Below, piece after piece: positions 52,232-61,695 of a stretch of 64,000 bases of DNA. This stretch comes from Roseovarius autotrophicus (lineage in GTDB: Bacteria; Pseudomonadota; Alphaproteobacteria; Rhodobacterales; Rhodobacteraceae), in NCBI RefSeq assembly GCF_018069895.1, contig NZ_JAGQDH010000013.1, forward strand, positions 1 to 64,000, in the 5' to 3' direction. Within the stretch, counting starts at the first letter, position 1; the number at the start of each line of letters is the position of its first letter. The position numbers and the translations under genes are program-made. A model generated the notes under the pieces. That model saw only the letters and a program-made list of their open reading frames with translations, searched no databases and was not told where the DNA came from.

Positions 52232-53187
52232 TCGCGCTCACCTGCGGAGAGCCTGCGGGCATCGGCCCCGAAATCGCCGCGCGCGCCTGGACGGCGCTTC
52301 GCGGCTCGGTGCCTTTCTTCCTGATCGGCGATCCGGCACATGTTCCCGAGGGCGTGCCGGTCGCGGTGATCGAGACGCCCGAGGGGGCGGCGGGCGTGAT
52401 GGCCCGTGCGCTCCCGGTGCTTGCCCATCCCTTTCCCGGCACCCGCACGCCGGGCCACCCGCAGGCGGCGCAGGCCCAGGGCGTGATCGACGTGATCGCG
52501 CGCGGCGTGGCGCTGGTGCAGGCGGGCAGGGCCACCGCGCTTTGCACCGCGCCCATCCACAAGCAGGCCTTGCAGGAGGGGGCGGGTTTTGCCTTTCCGG
52601 GTCATACCGAGTTTCTTGCTCATCTCGCGGGGTGCGCGCGGGTGGTGATGATGCTGGCCAGTCCCGAATTGCGGGTCGTGCCCGTTACCATCCATATCCC
52701 GCTTGCCGAGGTGCCAGGGGCGCTGACCGCCGATTTGCTGGAGGAGACCATCCGTATCACCCATGCCGCGCTGATCGGTGATTTCGGCATCCCCGCGCCG
52801 CGCCTTGCGGTCGCGGGGCTCAATCCGCACGCGGGCGAAGGCGGGCGCATGGGGCGGCAGGAAATCGAGACCATCGCCCCAGTGCTCGACCGGCTGCGCG
52901 CCGGGGGGATGGATCTGCGCGGGCCACTTTCGGCCGACACGATGTTTCATGCCCGCGCGCGCGCGGGCTATGACGCGGCCATTTGCATGTATCACGATCA
53001 GGCGCTCATCCCCATCAAGACGCTCGATTTCGACCGGGGCGTGAACGTGACGCTCGGCCTGCCTTTCATCCGCACCTCGCCCGATCATGGCACGGCGTTC
53101 GATATCGCGGGGCAGGGGGTGGCCAACCCCGCATCGCTGATCGAGGCGCTGCGGCTTGCGGATATGCTGGCGCGGGCGCGGACATGA
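52228..53187 (+). CDS. pdxA: 4-hydroxythreonine-4-phosphate dehydrogenase
   Basis: 319 residues starting at GTG 52228 in a GTGA overlap. Pyridoxal phosphate synthesis enzyme of the DXP-dependent route. '[16 protein letters not shown]' (usual Asp-Pro-Ala reads Glu-Pro-Ala), 'TAPIHKQAL', '[11 protein letters not shown]', '[10 protein letters not shown]' and '[11 protein letters not shown]' are the family motifs including metal-binding His residues. Overlaps rsmA by 4 bases. Confidence 0.94.
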   Translation: MIALTCGEPAGIGPEIAARAWTALRGSVPFFLIGDPAHVPEGVPVAVIETPEGAAGVMARALPVLAHPFPGTRTPGHPQAAQAQGVIDVIARGVALVQAGRATALCTAPIHKQALQEGAGFAFPGHTEFLAHLAGCARVVMMLASPELRVVPVTIHIPLAEVPGALTADLLEETIRITHAALIGDFGIPAPRLAVAGLNPHAGEGGRMGRQEIETIAPVLDRLRAGGMDLRGPLSADTMFHARARAGYDAAICMYHDQALIPIKTLDFDRGVNVTLGLPFIRTSPDHGTAFDIAGQGVANPASLIEALRLADMLARART

Positions 53188-54026
53188 GCGCGCTTGACGA
53201 CCTGCCGTCGCTTGCCCGCGTCATCGCCGCGCATGGGCTCTCGGCGCGCAAGGCGCTGGGGCAGAATTTCCTTCTGGATCTGAACCTGACCTCGAAGATC
53301 GCGCGGCAGGCGGGCGACCTGACGCAATGCGACGTGCTGGAAATCGGGCCCGGTCCCGGTGGCCTTACCCGTGGGCTGCTCATGGAAGGCGCGCGCCATG
53401 TGCTTGCCATCGAGAAGGACGCGCGCTGCCTGCCCGCGCTGCAAGAGATCGCAGAGGCCGCACCGGGGCGGCTGACGGTGCTCAATGCCGACGCGCTCGG
53501 GATAGACCCGCGCGCGCATCTGACGCCGCCCATCCGCATCGTTGCCAACCTGCCCTATAATGTGGGCACCGAATTGCTGATCCGCTGGCTCACCCCGCCG
53601 GACTGGCCACCCTTCTGGCAGTCGCTTACGCTGATGTTCCAGCGCGAGGTGGCAGAGCGGATCGTGGCGCGGCCCGGCTCCAAGGCCTATGGGCGGCTCG
53701 CGCTTCTGGCGCAATGGCGGGCGGAGGCGCGGATCGTGATGCACCTGCCGCCAGAGGCGTTCACGCCGCCGCCCAAGGTGTCCAGCGCGGTGGTGCATCT
53801 GACGGCGCTGCCCGCGCCGCGCTATCCGGCGGATGCAAAGGTGCTGGAGCGGGTGGTGGCGCAGGCCTTCAACCAGCGCCGCAAGATGTTGCGCGCGGCA
53901 TTGAAGGGCGCGGCCCCCGACATCGAGGACCGGCTCATTGCTGCCGGGATCAAGCCTACAGACCGGGCAGAAACCGTTGATCTGGAACGGTTTTGTGCGT
54001 TGGCGCGGGGGCTGGCAGAGGGGTAG
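53184..54026 (+). CDS. rsmA: 16S rRNA dimethyladenosine transferase
   Basis: 280 residues from ATG 53184. Dimethylates the two adenines near the 3' end of 16S rRNA. '[19 protein letters not shown]', SAM loop '[14 protein letters not shown]' and catalytic '[11 protein letters not shown]' are all intact. Last gene of the lptF-rsmA operon, followed by a terminator. Confidence 0.95.
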   Translation: MSALDDLPSLARVIAAHGLSARKALGQNFLLDLNLTSKIARQAGDLTQCDVLEIGPGPGGLTRGLLMEGARHVLAIEKDARCLPALQEIAEAAPGRLTVLNADALGIDPRAHLTPPIRIVANLPYNVGTELLIRWLTPPDWPPFWQSLTLMFQREVAERIVARPGSKAYGRLALLAQWRAEARIVMHLPPEAFTPPPKVSSAVVHLTALPAPRYPADAKVLERVVAQAFNQRRKMLRAALKGAAPDIEDRLIAAGIKPTDRAETVDLERFCALARGLAEG

Positions 54027-54063
54027 TCGTGTTTGAATGTAAGCGGTCTGGCGCTCGCGCGGC

Positions 54064-54085
54064 GGCGTGCAAGCACGCCTTTATT
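54064..54085 (+). terminator. Rho-independent terminator after rsmA
   Basis: GGCGTG-CAAG-CACGCC followed by TTTATT, 38 bases past the rsmA stop; closes the lptF-lptG-lptD-surA-pdxA-rsmA unit. Confidence 0.75.
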
Positions 54086-54153
54086 CTGCGCGGAGATGGC
54101 CCCGTTGTGTCGCCTTGGTCATATGTCAGGATGACGAAAAGGTCCGCTCGTTC

Positions 54154-54621
54154 TCACTCCGTAAACTCGGCCACTTCTGCCCCCGAAATCTCCAGCAACC
54201 GCGCGGGCGCGATCCCGAAGAGGTGGCGCGGCGTGCCCGCCGCTGCCCAGACCTGTTGAAATTCAAGCAGATAGGGGTCAAAGAACGCGCGGGGTGGGGT
54301 AAGATGCCCCACCGGCGAGACGCCCCCGATGGCAAAGCCGGTCTGCGCCCGGATCAGCGTGGCATCGGCCTTGCCCAGAGGCGCGCCCGCCACGGCGGAG
54401 GCGCGTGTTGCATCGACCCGGTTCGCGCCCGAGGTGACGAACAGCAGCGCCGCGCCGCTTGCCTCGTCGCGGAACATGATCGACTTGGCGATCTGCGCCA
54501 CGTCGCAGCTGACGAGTTCGGCGGCCATGTGTGCGGTGTTGGCATCGCCGATCTCGACCGGCTCGATATCAAGCCCGGCATCGGCAAGGGCGCGGCGGAC
54601 GCGGGCAACACTTTTGCTCAT
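54154..54621 (-). CDS. YbaK/aminoacyl-tRNA editing-domain protein
   Basis: 155 residues from ATG 54621. Single editing domain of the YbaK/ProX type, which clears mischarged tRNAs (for example Cys- or Ala-tRNA-Pro). 'TAHMAAELVSCDVAQIAKSI' includes the conserved catalytic Lys; 'GFAIGGVSPVGH' is the family substrate loop. Stand-alone gene, convergent with rsmA and divergent from glnE by 92 bases. Confidence 0.9.
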   Translation of the reverse strand: MSKSVARVRRALADAGLDIEPVEIGDANTAHMAAELVSCDVAQIAKSIMFRDEASGAALLFVTSGANRVDATRASAVAGAPLGKADATLIRAQTGFAIGGVSPVGHLTPPRAFFDPYLLEFQQVWAAAGTPRHLFGIAPARLLEISGAEVAEFTE

Positions 54622-54713
54622 CGGTATCCTGTCGGTATTGCATCGGTGTCGGATGATTGTTTCACGACGCCTTGCCATTGACCAGACCCGCCGTCGCTGT
54701 ATCACTCGCGGGC

Positions 54714-57500
54714 ATGACATTTGCCAGCCGCCTCACCCGATGCCCGCACCCGTTCGAGTCTAGCGAAGGCGCTGAGGCGTGCGCCCATGTCCCCGGCCTG
54801 ACCGGCCCTCTGGCCGATCTGGTGGCGGGGGCGGCGGGATGCAGCCCGTTTCTGAAATTGTTGGTGATGCAGGAAGGCGCATGGCTCATCGAGGCCGTAG
54901 AGGCCCCCGATGCGGCGCTCTCGACCCTTTATGACGACCTGCGCGCAACCGCCCCCGACGTGCTGTCAAGCGCGTTGCGCATGGCCAAGCGGCGCGTGGC
55001 GTTGCTCACGGGGCTGGCCGATCTGGGGGGCGTCTGGCCGCTGGAGGCGGTCACAGGCCGCCTGACGGATTTCGCCGATCTGGCCTGCGATCTGGCCTTG
55101 CGCGCGGCGCTTGGGGCCGAGATCCGGCGCGGCAAGCTGCCGGGCATGACCGAAGACGATCTGGACAGCGGCGCGGGCATGGTCGTCTTTGCCATGGGCA
55201 AGATGGGGGCGGGAGAGCTCAATTACAGTTCCGACATCGATCTCATATGTCTGTTCGACGAGGGGAGGTTCGGGCGCGACGAGTTTCATGAGGCGCGCGC
55301 CAGCCTCGTGCGCGCCACCCGCAAGATGTCGGCCATGCTCAACGACCGCACCGCCGAGGGCTATGTGTTTCGCACCGATCTACGGCTGCGCCCCGATTCG
55401 GGTGTGACGCCCGTCTGCATGGCCATGGCCGCCGCCGAGACCTATTACGAGAGCCTTGGCCGCACATGGGAGCGCGCGGCCTGGATCAAGGCGCGGCCCT
55501 GCGCGGGCGATCCTGATGCGGGCGCGCGGTTCATCGACACGCTGCGGCCCTTCGTGTGGCGGCGGCATCTCGATTTCGCCGCCATCGAGGATGCCCACAA
55601 CATGCGGCTGGCCATACGCGAGCACAAGGGGCTGGGCGGTGCGCTCACGCTTGAGGGGCACAACATGAAACTCGGGCGCGGCGGCATCCGCGAGATCGAG
55701 TTCTTCACCCAGACCCGGCAATTGATCGCTGGCGGGCGTGACCCCGATCTGCGGGTGCGTGGCACGGTCGAGGGGCTGGCGCGGCTGGTCGAAAAGGGCT
55801 GGGTGCCTGCCGAGGCGGCAGAGGCGCTCACCGGGCATTACCGCTTTCACCGCGAGATCGAGCACCGCGTGCAGATGCTGCGCGACGCGCAGACGCATCT
55901 TTTGCCCAACACCCCCGAGGAGTTCGACCGCCTTGCTGCCTTCACGGGCCGCGAGACGTCGGATTTGCGCGCCGAGATCACCGAGCGGCTTCTGGCTGTC
56001 GATGCGTTGATAGAAGGGTTTTTCCGGCAGGAGTCCCCCGGCACCGCGCCCGCACCCGCGCCGGAGGTCGCATTTGACGAGGATGTGATCGCGCGCTGGC
56101 GCGGTTATCCGGCGCTGCGGTCCGAGCGCGCGCAACAGATCTTCAAGCGTCTGCGCCCCGAGATCCTTGCCCGCCTTGCCCGCGCGGCCAATCCGGCCGA
56201 GGCGCTCTTGGCCTTTGACGGGTTCCTGCACGGGCTGCCTGCGGGCGTGCAGGTGTTCTCGCTCTTCGAGGCCAATCCGCAGTTGATCGACCTACTTGTC
56301 GATATAGTCGGCACCGCGCCTGCGCTTGGCGCGTATCTGTCGCGCAACGCCGCCGTGTTCGACGCGGTGATCGCGGGGGATTTCTTTGCACCATGGCCGG
56401 GGCGCGCGGCGCTGGAGGCGGGGCTTTCGGGGGTCATGCAGGCCGAGGCCGATTACGAGCGCGCGCTTGATCAGGCGCGGCGCTGGCACAAGGAATGGCA
56501 TTTCCGGGTGGGCGTGCATCACCTGCGCGGCCTTACCGATGCCGGAACGGCGGCGGCGCACTATGCCGATCTGGCGGGCGCGGTGATCGGCGCGCTCTGG
56601 CCCTTGGTGATCGCACAGTTCGCCGAAAAGCACGGGGTGCCGCCGGGGCGCGGAGCGGTGGTGCTTGGCATGGGCTCGCTCGGGGCGGGGCGGCTCAATG
56701 CCGGGTCCGATCTTGACCTGATCGTGATCTACGACGCCGAAGGGTCCGAGGGATCGGACGGGCGCAGGCCGCTGGCACCCCGGCCCTATTACGCGCGGCT
56801 CACGCAGGCGATGATCACCGCGCTCACCGCGCCGATGGCCGAGGGGCGGCTTTACGAGGTGGACATGCGCCTGCGCCCGTCGGGCAATCAGGGGCCGGTG
56901 GCGACAAGCTGGCCCGCTTTCCAGAGCTATCAGACGGACGAGGCCTGGCTGTGGGAGCATCTGGCGCTGACGCGCGCGCGGGTGATCTGTGGCGAGGAGA
57001 GCCTGGCCCGCGATGTCGAGGGGTTTCGCGTGGGTCTTCTTGCTGGGGCACACGAACGGGGCACGCTGATCGAGGCCGTGGCCGAGATGCGCGCCCGTGT
57101 GGCCGAGGCCAAGCCGCAGACGGGGCCGTGGGATGTGAAGCTTGGGCCGGGGCGGCTGATGGAACAGGAACTTGTCGTGCAGGCGGGCAATCTGCTGGCG
57201 GGGCAGGGCGCGCGCGATGCGGCGGCGGGGTTTGCGGGCGCTGTCGCATCCGGCTGGATGGATGCCGCAGATGGCGCAGTCTTGCAGGCGGCTTATGCGC
57301 TTTGCTGGCAGGTGCAGATGGTGGCGCGGCTTCTGGGCGGGGGCGTGCTCGCGCCGGACCGGATCGGCGAGGCGGGTGCTGCGGTTTTGCTGCGCGAGAC
57401 CGGCGAGGAGAGCCTTGAGACGCTGGAGCAGCGATTGGGCGAGCTGTGCGGGGCGGCCGCCGAAGCGATCGACCGGGCGCTTGGGAAGAGGGAGGGCTAG
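54714..57500 (+). CDS. glnE: Bifunctional glutamine synthetase adenylyltransferase/deadenylase
   Basis: 928 residues from ATG 54714. Adds and removes AMP on glutamine synthetase according to PII state. Two nucleotidyltransferase domains are evident: 'GKMGAGELNYSSDIDLICL' near 165 (deadenylating half) and 'GMGSLGAGRLNAGSDLDLI' near 660 (adenylating half), each with paired Asp ligands. Regulatory helical regions lie between and after. Followed three bases later by a small ORF. Confidence 0.95.
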   Translation: MTFASRLTRCPHPFESSEGAEACAHVPGLTGPLADLVAGAAGCSPFLKLLVMQEGAWLIEAVEAPDAALSTLYDDLRATAPDVLSSALRMAKRRVALLTGLADLGGVWPLEAVTGRLTDFADLACDLALRAALGAEIRRGKLPGMTEDDLDSGAGMVVFAMGKMGAGELNYSSDIDLICLFDEGRFGRDEFHEARASLVRATRKMSAMLNDRTAEGYVFRTDLRLRPDSGVTPVCMAMAAAETYYESLGRTWERAAWIKARPCAGDPDAGARFIDTLRPFVWRRHLDFAAIEDAHNMRLAIREHKGLGGALTLEGHNMKLGRGGIREIEFFTQTRQLIAGGRDPDLRVRGTVEGLARLVEKGWVPAEAAEALTGHYRFHREIEHRVQMLRDAQTHLLPNTPEEFDRLAAFTGRETSDLRAEITERLLAVDALIEGFFRQESPGTAPAPAPEVAFDEDVIARWRGYPALRSERAQQIFKRLRPEILARLARAANPAEALLAFDGFLHGLPAGVQVFSLFEANPQLIDLLVDIVGTAPALGAYLSRNAAVFDAVIAGDFFAPWPGRAALEAGLSGVMQAEADYERALDQARRWHKEWHFRVGVHHLRGLTDAGTAAAHYADLAGAVIGALWPLVIAQFAEKHGVPPGRGAVVLGMGSLGAGRLNAGSDLDLIVIYDAEGSEGSDGRRPLAPRPYYARLTQAMITALTAPMAEGRLYEVDMRLRPSGNQGPVATSWPAFQSYQTDEAWLWEHLALTRARVICGEESLARDVEGFRVGLLAGAHERGTLIEAVAEMRARVAEAKPQTGPWDVKLGPGRLMEQELVVQAGNLLAGQGARDAAAGFAGAVASGWMDAADGAVLQAAYALCWQVQMVARLLGGGVLAPDRIGEAGAAVLLRETGEESLETLEQRLGELCGAAAEAIDRALGKREG

Positions 57501-57503
57501 GCC

Positions 57504-57776
57504 ATGGCACGCGGCGAACGGCATGACGCGAAGGGACTGATCCGCGAGGCGTATCGGATCGAGGGAATCGGGCCGGGCGAGTGCCGGTCGGTCTTTCTCG
57601 ATTGGGCATTGTCGGTGCCCGAGGGCGAGGAGGTGCGTATGGCGCTTGAGGCGCTGATCGCCCGTCACGCGCCCGCGAATCCAGACCACCCGATGACCGC
57701 CGTTCTGCGCGAGGGGCTGGAGAGTGCCGCGCGCCCGCGCCGCCGCGGCGGTTGGCGGTCGCGTCCGCGCGACTGA
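57504..57776 (+). CDS. Small conserved-looking protein after glnE, unknown function
   Basis: 90 residues. ATG 57504 comes three bases after the glnE stop, with GGGAGGG upstream, so it is co-transcribed. Helical, charged, with an Asp-Trp in 'SVFLDWALSVPEG' and a very basic C-terminus (RPRRRGGWRSRPR) that might bind nucleic acid. No signal peptide or membrane segment. Coding character is clear from third-position G+C, but I cannot name a family. Confidence 0.7.
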   Translation: MARGERHDAKGLIREAYRIEGIGPGECRSVFLDWALSVPEGEEVRMALEALIARHAPANPDHPMTAVLREGLESAARPRRRGGWRSRPRD

Positions 57777-57880
57777 GCAGGGTTCCTGCCACTGGAATAT
57801 ACCGGATTTGTCTTAAATGCGCCCTATTCGGAGCACATCCATGGGTTGAATGAAAAGAGGCTCTGCCCATGGAGGATGAT
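57777..57880 (+). other. Gap between the glnE unit and a lipoprotein gene
   Basis: 104 bases, slightly A+T-richer, ending in a GGAGGAT ribosome site at 57871-57877. A promoter for the lipoprotein gene probably lies here; no confident boxes can be read. Confidence 0.3.
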
Positions 57881-58516
57881 ATGCGCCTTGTGAAGCTTTG
57901 TGTTGCGCTGATGTTCGGGCTTGGCCTGGCCGCCTGCGCGGCCCCAGAAACCGCCACCCGAAATACGCCGCTCGATACGCAGATGCTGAAACCGGCGGCG
58001 GTATCTCTGGATGTGCAGGCAGTGCGCGTGTCTGTGCCGCAATCGCTGAAGGTATCGGAGGCGAATCGCTATTATCCGGGCGGCGATATCGTCTGGCGCG
58101 AGGACGCACCGGGTGATCGTCACGCACAGGTCAAGCAGATCCTCGAAACCGCCTTCATGCGCGGGATCGACAGCCTGCCGAAAGGCGCTGTCCCGGTGGT
58201 GCTCGATGTGGAGCTGAGCCGCTTTCATGCGCTGAGCGAAAAGGCCCGCTATACCATCGGCGGGGTGCACGCGATCCAGTTCACCTATGTGCTGCGTGAC
58301 GCCACGACCGGCGCGGCCCTCACCGCGCCGAGATTCGTCAAGGCCGATTTCCGCGCCCTTGGCGGACAAGCGGCTATTGATGCCGAGCGGCAAGGAATCA
58401 CCCAGAAGGTGCGTATCACCGAGCATCTCGCCAAGGTGATCCATCAGGAACTCGGCGCCGAGAGTGGTTATCGTGCGCAGGCGCTCGGCCTCATGGGCGC
58501 GATCAACCAACTCTGA
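57881..58516 (+). CDS. Putative lipoprotein of unknown function
   Basis: 211 residues from ATG 57881, fixed by the GGAGGAT site; a start 12 bases earlier would bury it. Signal peptide ends in lipobox 'LAAC', so it should be lipid-anchored. The mature part is an alpha/beta domain with 'YYPGGDIVWREDAPGDRHAQ' and 'VVLDVELSRFHALSEKAR', a stretch seen in Rhodobacteraceae proteins of a DUF6778-like group as far as I recall. Function unknown. Confidence 0.75.
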   Translation: MRLVKLCVALMFGLGLAACAAPETATRNTPLDTQMLKPAAVSLDVQAVRVSVPQSLKVSEANRYYPGGDIVWREDAPGDRHAQVKQILETAFMRGIDSLPKGAVPVVLDVELSRFHALSEKARYTIGGVHAIQFTYVLRDATTGAALTAPRFVKADFRALGGQAAIDAERQGITQKVRITEHLAKVIHQELGAESGYRAQALGLMGAINQL

Positions 58517-58554
58517 GCTTTTCGAGGCAGGGCAAAGGGCCTAAAGGGGGCGGC

Positions 58555-59751
58555 ATGACACCGCCCCCTTATCCCGTGATCCGCCTTTTGCCCAAGACCG
58601 ATGCCCGCGCCATCCGCCACGGCAGCCCCTGGGTTTTCGACAACGAGCTTGTGACCGATCGGCGCACGCGCGCGCTGGCCGCTGGAACGATCGCGGTGCT
58701 GGAGGATGCGGAGCGCACGCCTCTCGGCGTGGTCGCTGTCAATCCTGCCTCGAAGATCGTGGCGCGGATGCTTGACCGGAATGCGGGCGCGCGGATCGAT
58801 CGAGACTGGCTGATCGCGCGGCTGACGCGTGCCCATGCCCTGCGCGCGCGGCTCTTTGACAGCCCCTATTACCGCCTAGTCCATGCCGAGGCCGATGGCC
58901 TGCCCGGCGTGGTGATCGACCGGTTCGGTGATGTTGCGGTGATGCAGCCCAATGCCGCCTGGGCCGATGCGCTGCTGCCCGATCTGGCCGCCGCCGTGCA
59001 GGCGGTGACGGGCGTTACAACGGTGCTCAAGAACGCCTCGGGGCGCGCGCGCGCGCTTGAGGGTCTCGACGATGCGAGCGCGGTTCTGGCAGGCTCTGCG
59101 CCGGATGGTCCGGTGCCGGTGCCGATGAACGGGGCCACATATATGGCCGATCTCACGGGTGGCCAGAAAACCGGTCTCTTCTATGACCAGCGACCCAACC
59201 ACGCCTTTGCTGCGCGGCTGGCGCGAGGGGCGCGGGTGCTCGACATGTTCAGCCATGTGGGTGGCTTTGCGCTGGCCTGCCTTGCCGGGGGGGCGGAGAG
59301 CGCGCTGGCGGTGGACGGCTCGCAAGCCGCGCTCGGGCTGGCGGCGGAGGGCGCGGCACGCATGGACGTGACCGCCCGTCTTGCCACCCGCCGGGGCGAT
59401 GCGTTTGACACGATGGAGGCGCTGGCCGCCGAGGGAGAGCGGTTCGACGTGGTGATCTGCGACCCGCCCGCCTTTGCACCCTCGAAACCGGCGCTGGACA
59501 AGGGCCTGCGCGCCTATGAGCGGGTGGCGCGGCTGGCCGCCGGGCTGGTGGCAGAGGGCGGCTATCTGGGCCTCTGTTCGTGCTCGCACGCCGCCGATCT
59601 CGGTAAATTCCGCACCGCCTGCACGCGCGGCATCGGTCGGGCGGGACGGGCGGGCGCGCTCATCCACACGGGCTTTGCCGGGCCCGATCATCCGCTGCAT
59701 CCGCACCTGGCCGAGTCGGGCTATCTCAAGGCGCTGTTTTACCGGCTATGA
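58555..59751 (+). CDS. RlmI-like class I rRNA (cytosine-C5) methyltransferase
   Basis: 398 residues. N-terminal PUA domain (about 8-75), then EEHEE-like and Rossmann SAM domains: 'TGGQKTGLFYDQRPN', SAM loop 'VLDMFSHVGGFAL', 'RFDVVICDPPAFAPSK' (the catalytic DPP motif). RlmI methylates 23S rRNA C1962 in E. coli; this target is inferred by similarity. Start has AAAGGGGG six bases before. Its stop overlaps the PIN gene by 4 bases. Confidence 0.9.
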   Translation: MTPPPYPVIRLLPKTDARAIRHGSPWVFDNELVTDRRTRALAAGTIAVLEDAERTPLGVVAVNPASKIVARMLDRNAGARIDRDWLIARLTRAHALRARLFDSPYYRLVHAEADGLPGVVIDRFGDVAVMQPNAAWADALLPDLAAAVQAVTGVTTVLKNASGRARALEGLDDASAVLAGSAPDGPVPVPMNGATYMADLTGGQKTGLFYDQRPNHAFAARLARGARVLDMFSHVGGFALACLAGGAESALAVDGSQAALGLAAEGAARMDVTARLATRRGDAFDTMEALAAEGERFDVVICDPPAFAPSKPALDKGLRAYERVARLAAGLVAEGGYLGLCSCSHAADLGKFRTACTRGIGRAGRAGALIHTGFAGPDHPLHPHLAESGYLKALFYRL

Positions 59752-60287
59752 AGGTCGTTCTCGACGCCTGCGTGCTTTATCCCACGGTGATGCGCGAGAT
59801 GCTGCTGGGCGTGGCGGCGCACGGCGCCTTCACGCCGCTCTGGTCGCCGCGCCTTCTGGCGGAGTGGCAGCACACCGCGGCGCGTCACGGGCCGGACGCA
59901 CGAGCGCAGGCCGAGGGCGAGGCCGCGTTGATGGCGGCGCGCTGGCCCAGAGGTTGCATTACCTACCCGTCGGGACTCGAGGCGCGGCTTTACCTGCCCG
60001 ATCCGGCGGATATCCATGTGCTTGCCGCCGCCATCGCGGGCCACGCCGACGGGATACTGACGCTCAATGCCCGCGATTTTCCGCGCAACATCCTTGCCGA
60101 AGAGGGGCTGTGGCGCGCCGATCCCGACGCCGTTCTCCACGGCATATGGCAGGCGCAACCGGTGCTTGTGGCCGGTGTGGCGGCCGAGGTTCTGACCAAG
60201 GCGCGGCGGCTTTCGGATCACGACTGGCAGATGCGCCCGCTCCTGAAAAAGGCGCGGCTGCCGCGTCTGGCCAAGGCGCTGGGATAG
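59748..60287 (+). CDS. Stand-alone PIN-domain protein (putative RNase)
   Basis: 179 residues. PIN fold with acidic residues in the expected places: Asp7 in 'VVLDACVLYP', Glu in 'MREMLLG', Asp in 'DPADIHVLAAA' and Asp in 'LTLNARDFP'. Longer than VapC toxins, and no small antitoxin gene lies next to it. It matches my memory of a Rhodobacteraceae family named after RSP_2648. Translational overlap with an rRNA methyltransferase hints at an RNA-processing role rather than a toxin. Confidence 0.82.
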   Translation: MKVVLDACVLYPTVMREMLLGVAAHGAFTPLWSPRLLAEWQHTAARHGPDARAQAEGEAALMAARWPRGCITYPSGLEARLYLPDPADIHVLAAAIAGHADGILTLNARDFPRNILAEEGLWRADPDAVLHGIWQAQPVLVAGVAAEVLTKARRLSDHDWQMRPLLKKARLPRLAKALG

Positions 60288-60301
60288 GCCCTCGGGACCG
60301 T

Positions 60302-60958
60302 TTACAGGTCCAGAGCGCGCAGAAGTCGTGCGGCCTCGTCGCGGGGATGGGCAAGGGCTTCGCGATCCTCGCCGGGAAAGAACCGCGCGCGTGTGGCCGT
60401 GGGCATCGGCGCGGGCGCGAGGATATGGATGCGCGGGCCGGTTTTCGCACTTTCGGCCTGCCAGCTTCGGGCGAGCGCGATCTGGGCCGCCTTGGTCGCG
60501 CCGTAGGCGCCAAAGAACTTGGCCCCGGCCTGCGCGTCGTCGAAAAACACCGCTTGGCCTTCCTCGCCCAGAAGCGGCGCGAGGAAGGGGATGAGAATCC
60601 CCGTGGCCGATGCGTTGACGGCAATCGAGCGTTCCCAGTCCTTTTCGCCCAGATGCGCGGCGGGGCTGAGGGGTGCCGCGTGAATTGCGGCATGGACCCA
60701 AAGCGCGACACGGCCCCAGCGGTCATGGATCGCGCGGCACAGCTGCGCCATGGCGTCGCGATTGGTAATGTCCATGGGACCAAGCGTGGCCTGCCCGCCG
60801 CGCGCCTTGATGCGGTCGTCCAGTTCTTCGAGCGCGCCCACGGTGCGGGCGACAGCGACGACGTGATAGGCGGGCGCGAGCGCCTCGGCGATGGCCGCCC
60901 CCAGCCCGCGCGAGGCGCCGGTGACGAGGGCAACAGGGATATCGTGGGCTTCGGTCAT
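60302..60958 (-). CDS. Short-chain dehydrogenase/reductase-like protein
   Basis: 218 residues from ATG 60958. Cofactor loop 'VTGASRGLGAAIAEAL' (12-27) and Tyr152-Lys156 ('AYGATKA') are present, but the usual catalytic Ser about 13 residues before the Tyr is replaced (sequence 'VFFDDAQAG'). Activity may therefore be altered or the Ser taken from elsewhere. Substrate unknown. Divergent from bioY. Confidence 0.85.
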   Translation of the reverse strand: MTEAHDIPVALVTGASRGLGAAIAEALAPAYHVVAVARTVGALEELDDRIKARGGQATLGPMDITNRDAMAQLCRAIHDRWGRVALWVHAAIHAAPLSPAAHLGEKDWERSIAVNASATGILIPFLAPLLGEEGQAVFFDDAQAGAKFFGAYGATKAAQIALARSWQAESAKTGPRIHILAPAPMPTATRARFFPGEDREALAHPRDEAARLLRALDL

Positions 60959-61067
60959 GAACGGCAAATCCCACCTCAAGGCCCGCAGATCAAGGACTAT
61001 CGCTTGACTTTTTCGCGCCTGCGGCGAAAAAGTCAGGCCGACAAATGGAACAATGGAGGGACGCGGA

Positions 61068-61637
61068 ATGCGCGCACAGGTTCTCACTCAGGCCGTCATC
61101 GGTCACGACACGCTGACCCGCAAGGCGGGTCTTGTGCTTGGCGGCTCGCTTTTCATCGCGCTGGCGGCACAGGTGAGCGTGCCCTTCTTCCCGGTGCCGC
61201 TGACGCTTCAGACCTTGGCGATCCTGATCGTGGGCCTCACTTTTGGCGCGCGTCTCGGGGCGGCAACGGTTCTGGCCTATCTGGCCGAGGGCGCGATGGG
61301 GCTGCCGGTATTCGCGGGCGCGCAGAGCGCGGCCTCGCTCGTGGGGCCGACCGCCGGTTTCCTCTATGGCTTCGTGGCGATGGCCTGGCTTGCCGGTCTG
61401 GCGGTCGAGCGCGGGGTCGCGCGCGGCGTGGTCTCGACGGCGCTGGTCGGAATCGCGGTTTCGGCGCTGCTCTATATTCCCGGCCTCGCCTGGCCCGCTC
61501 TGGCGATGGGCAAGGCGCTGCCTGACCTCTGGGCCTACTGGATGGCTCCGTTCCTGCTGGGCGATGTGGTCAAGGCCGTGATCGCCGCGATGGTGGTCTG
61601 GGGCGGCTGGACGGCGCTCAAGGCACGCAAGGGCTGA
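61068..61637 (+). CDS. bioY: Biotin transporter substrate-binding subunit BioY
   Basis: 189 residues from ATG 61068, with GGAGGGA six bases before; an ATG 15 bases earlier contains that site. Six membrane helices; 'QVSVPFFPVPLTLQTLAIL' and 'AEGAMGLPVFAG' are the S-component biotin-binding signatures. It can work alone or with BioMN, which are not nearby. A strong terminator follows. Confidence 0.93.
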   Translation: MRAQVLTQAVIGHDTLTRKAGLVLGGSLFIALAAQVSVPFFPVPLTLQTLAILIVGLTFGARLGAATVLAYLAEGAMGLPVFAGAQSAASLVGPTAGFLYGFVAMAWLAGLAVERGVARGVVSTALVGIAVSALLYIPGLAWPALAMGKALPDLWAYWMAPFLLGDVVKAVIAAMVVWGGWTALKARKG

Positions 61638-61659
61638 GACGGGTCTCAGGAAACGCCAA

Positions 61660-61686
61660 GGCCGCGCTTTCGGGCGCGGCCTTTTT
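61660..61686 (+). terminator. Rho-independent terminator of bioY
   Basis: GGCCGCGC-TTTCGG-GCGCGGCC-TTTTT, perfect 8-bp stem and U-run, 22 bases past the bioY stop. Confidence 0.93.
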
Positions 61687-61695
61687 GGTTATATG

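Noticed and set aside
59748..60287. VapC toxin of a toxin-antitoxin pair
   Set aside because: No small antitoxin ORF on either side; the upstream partner is a 398-residue methyltransferase.
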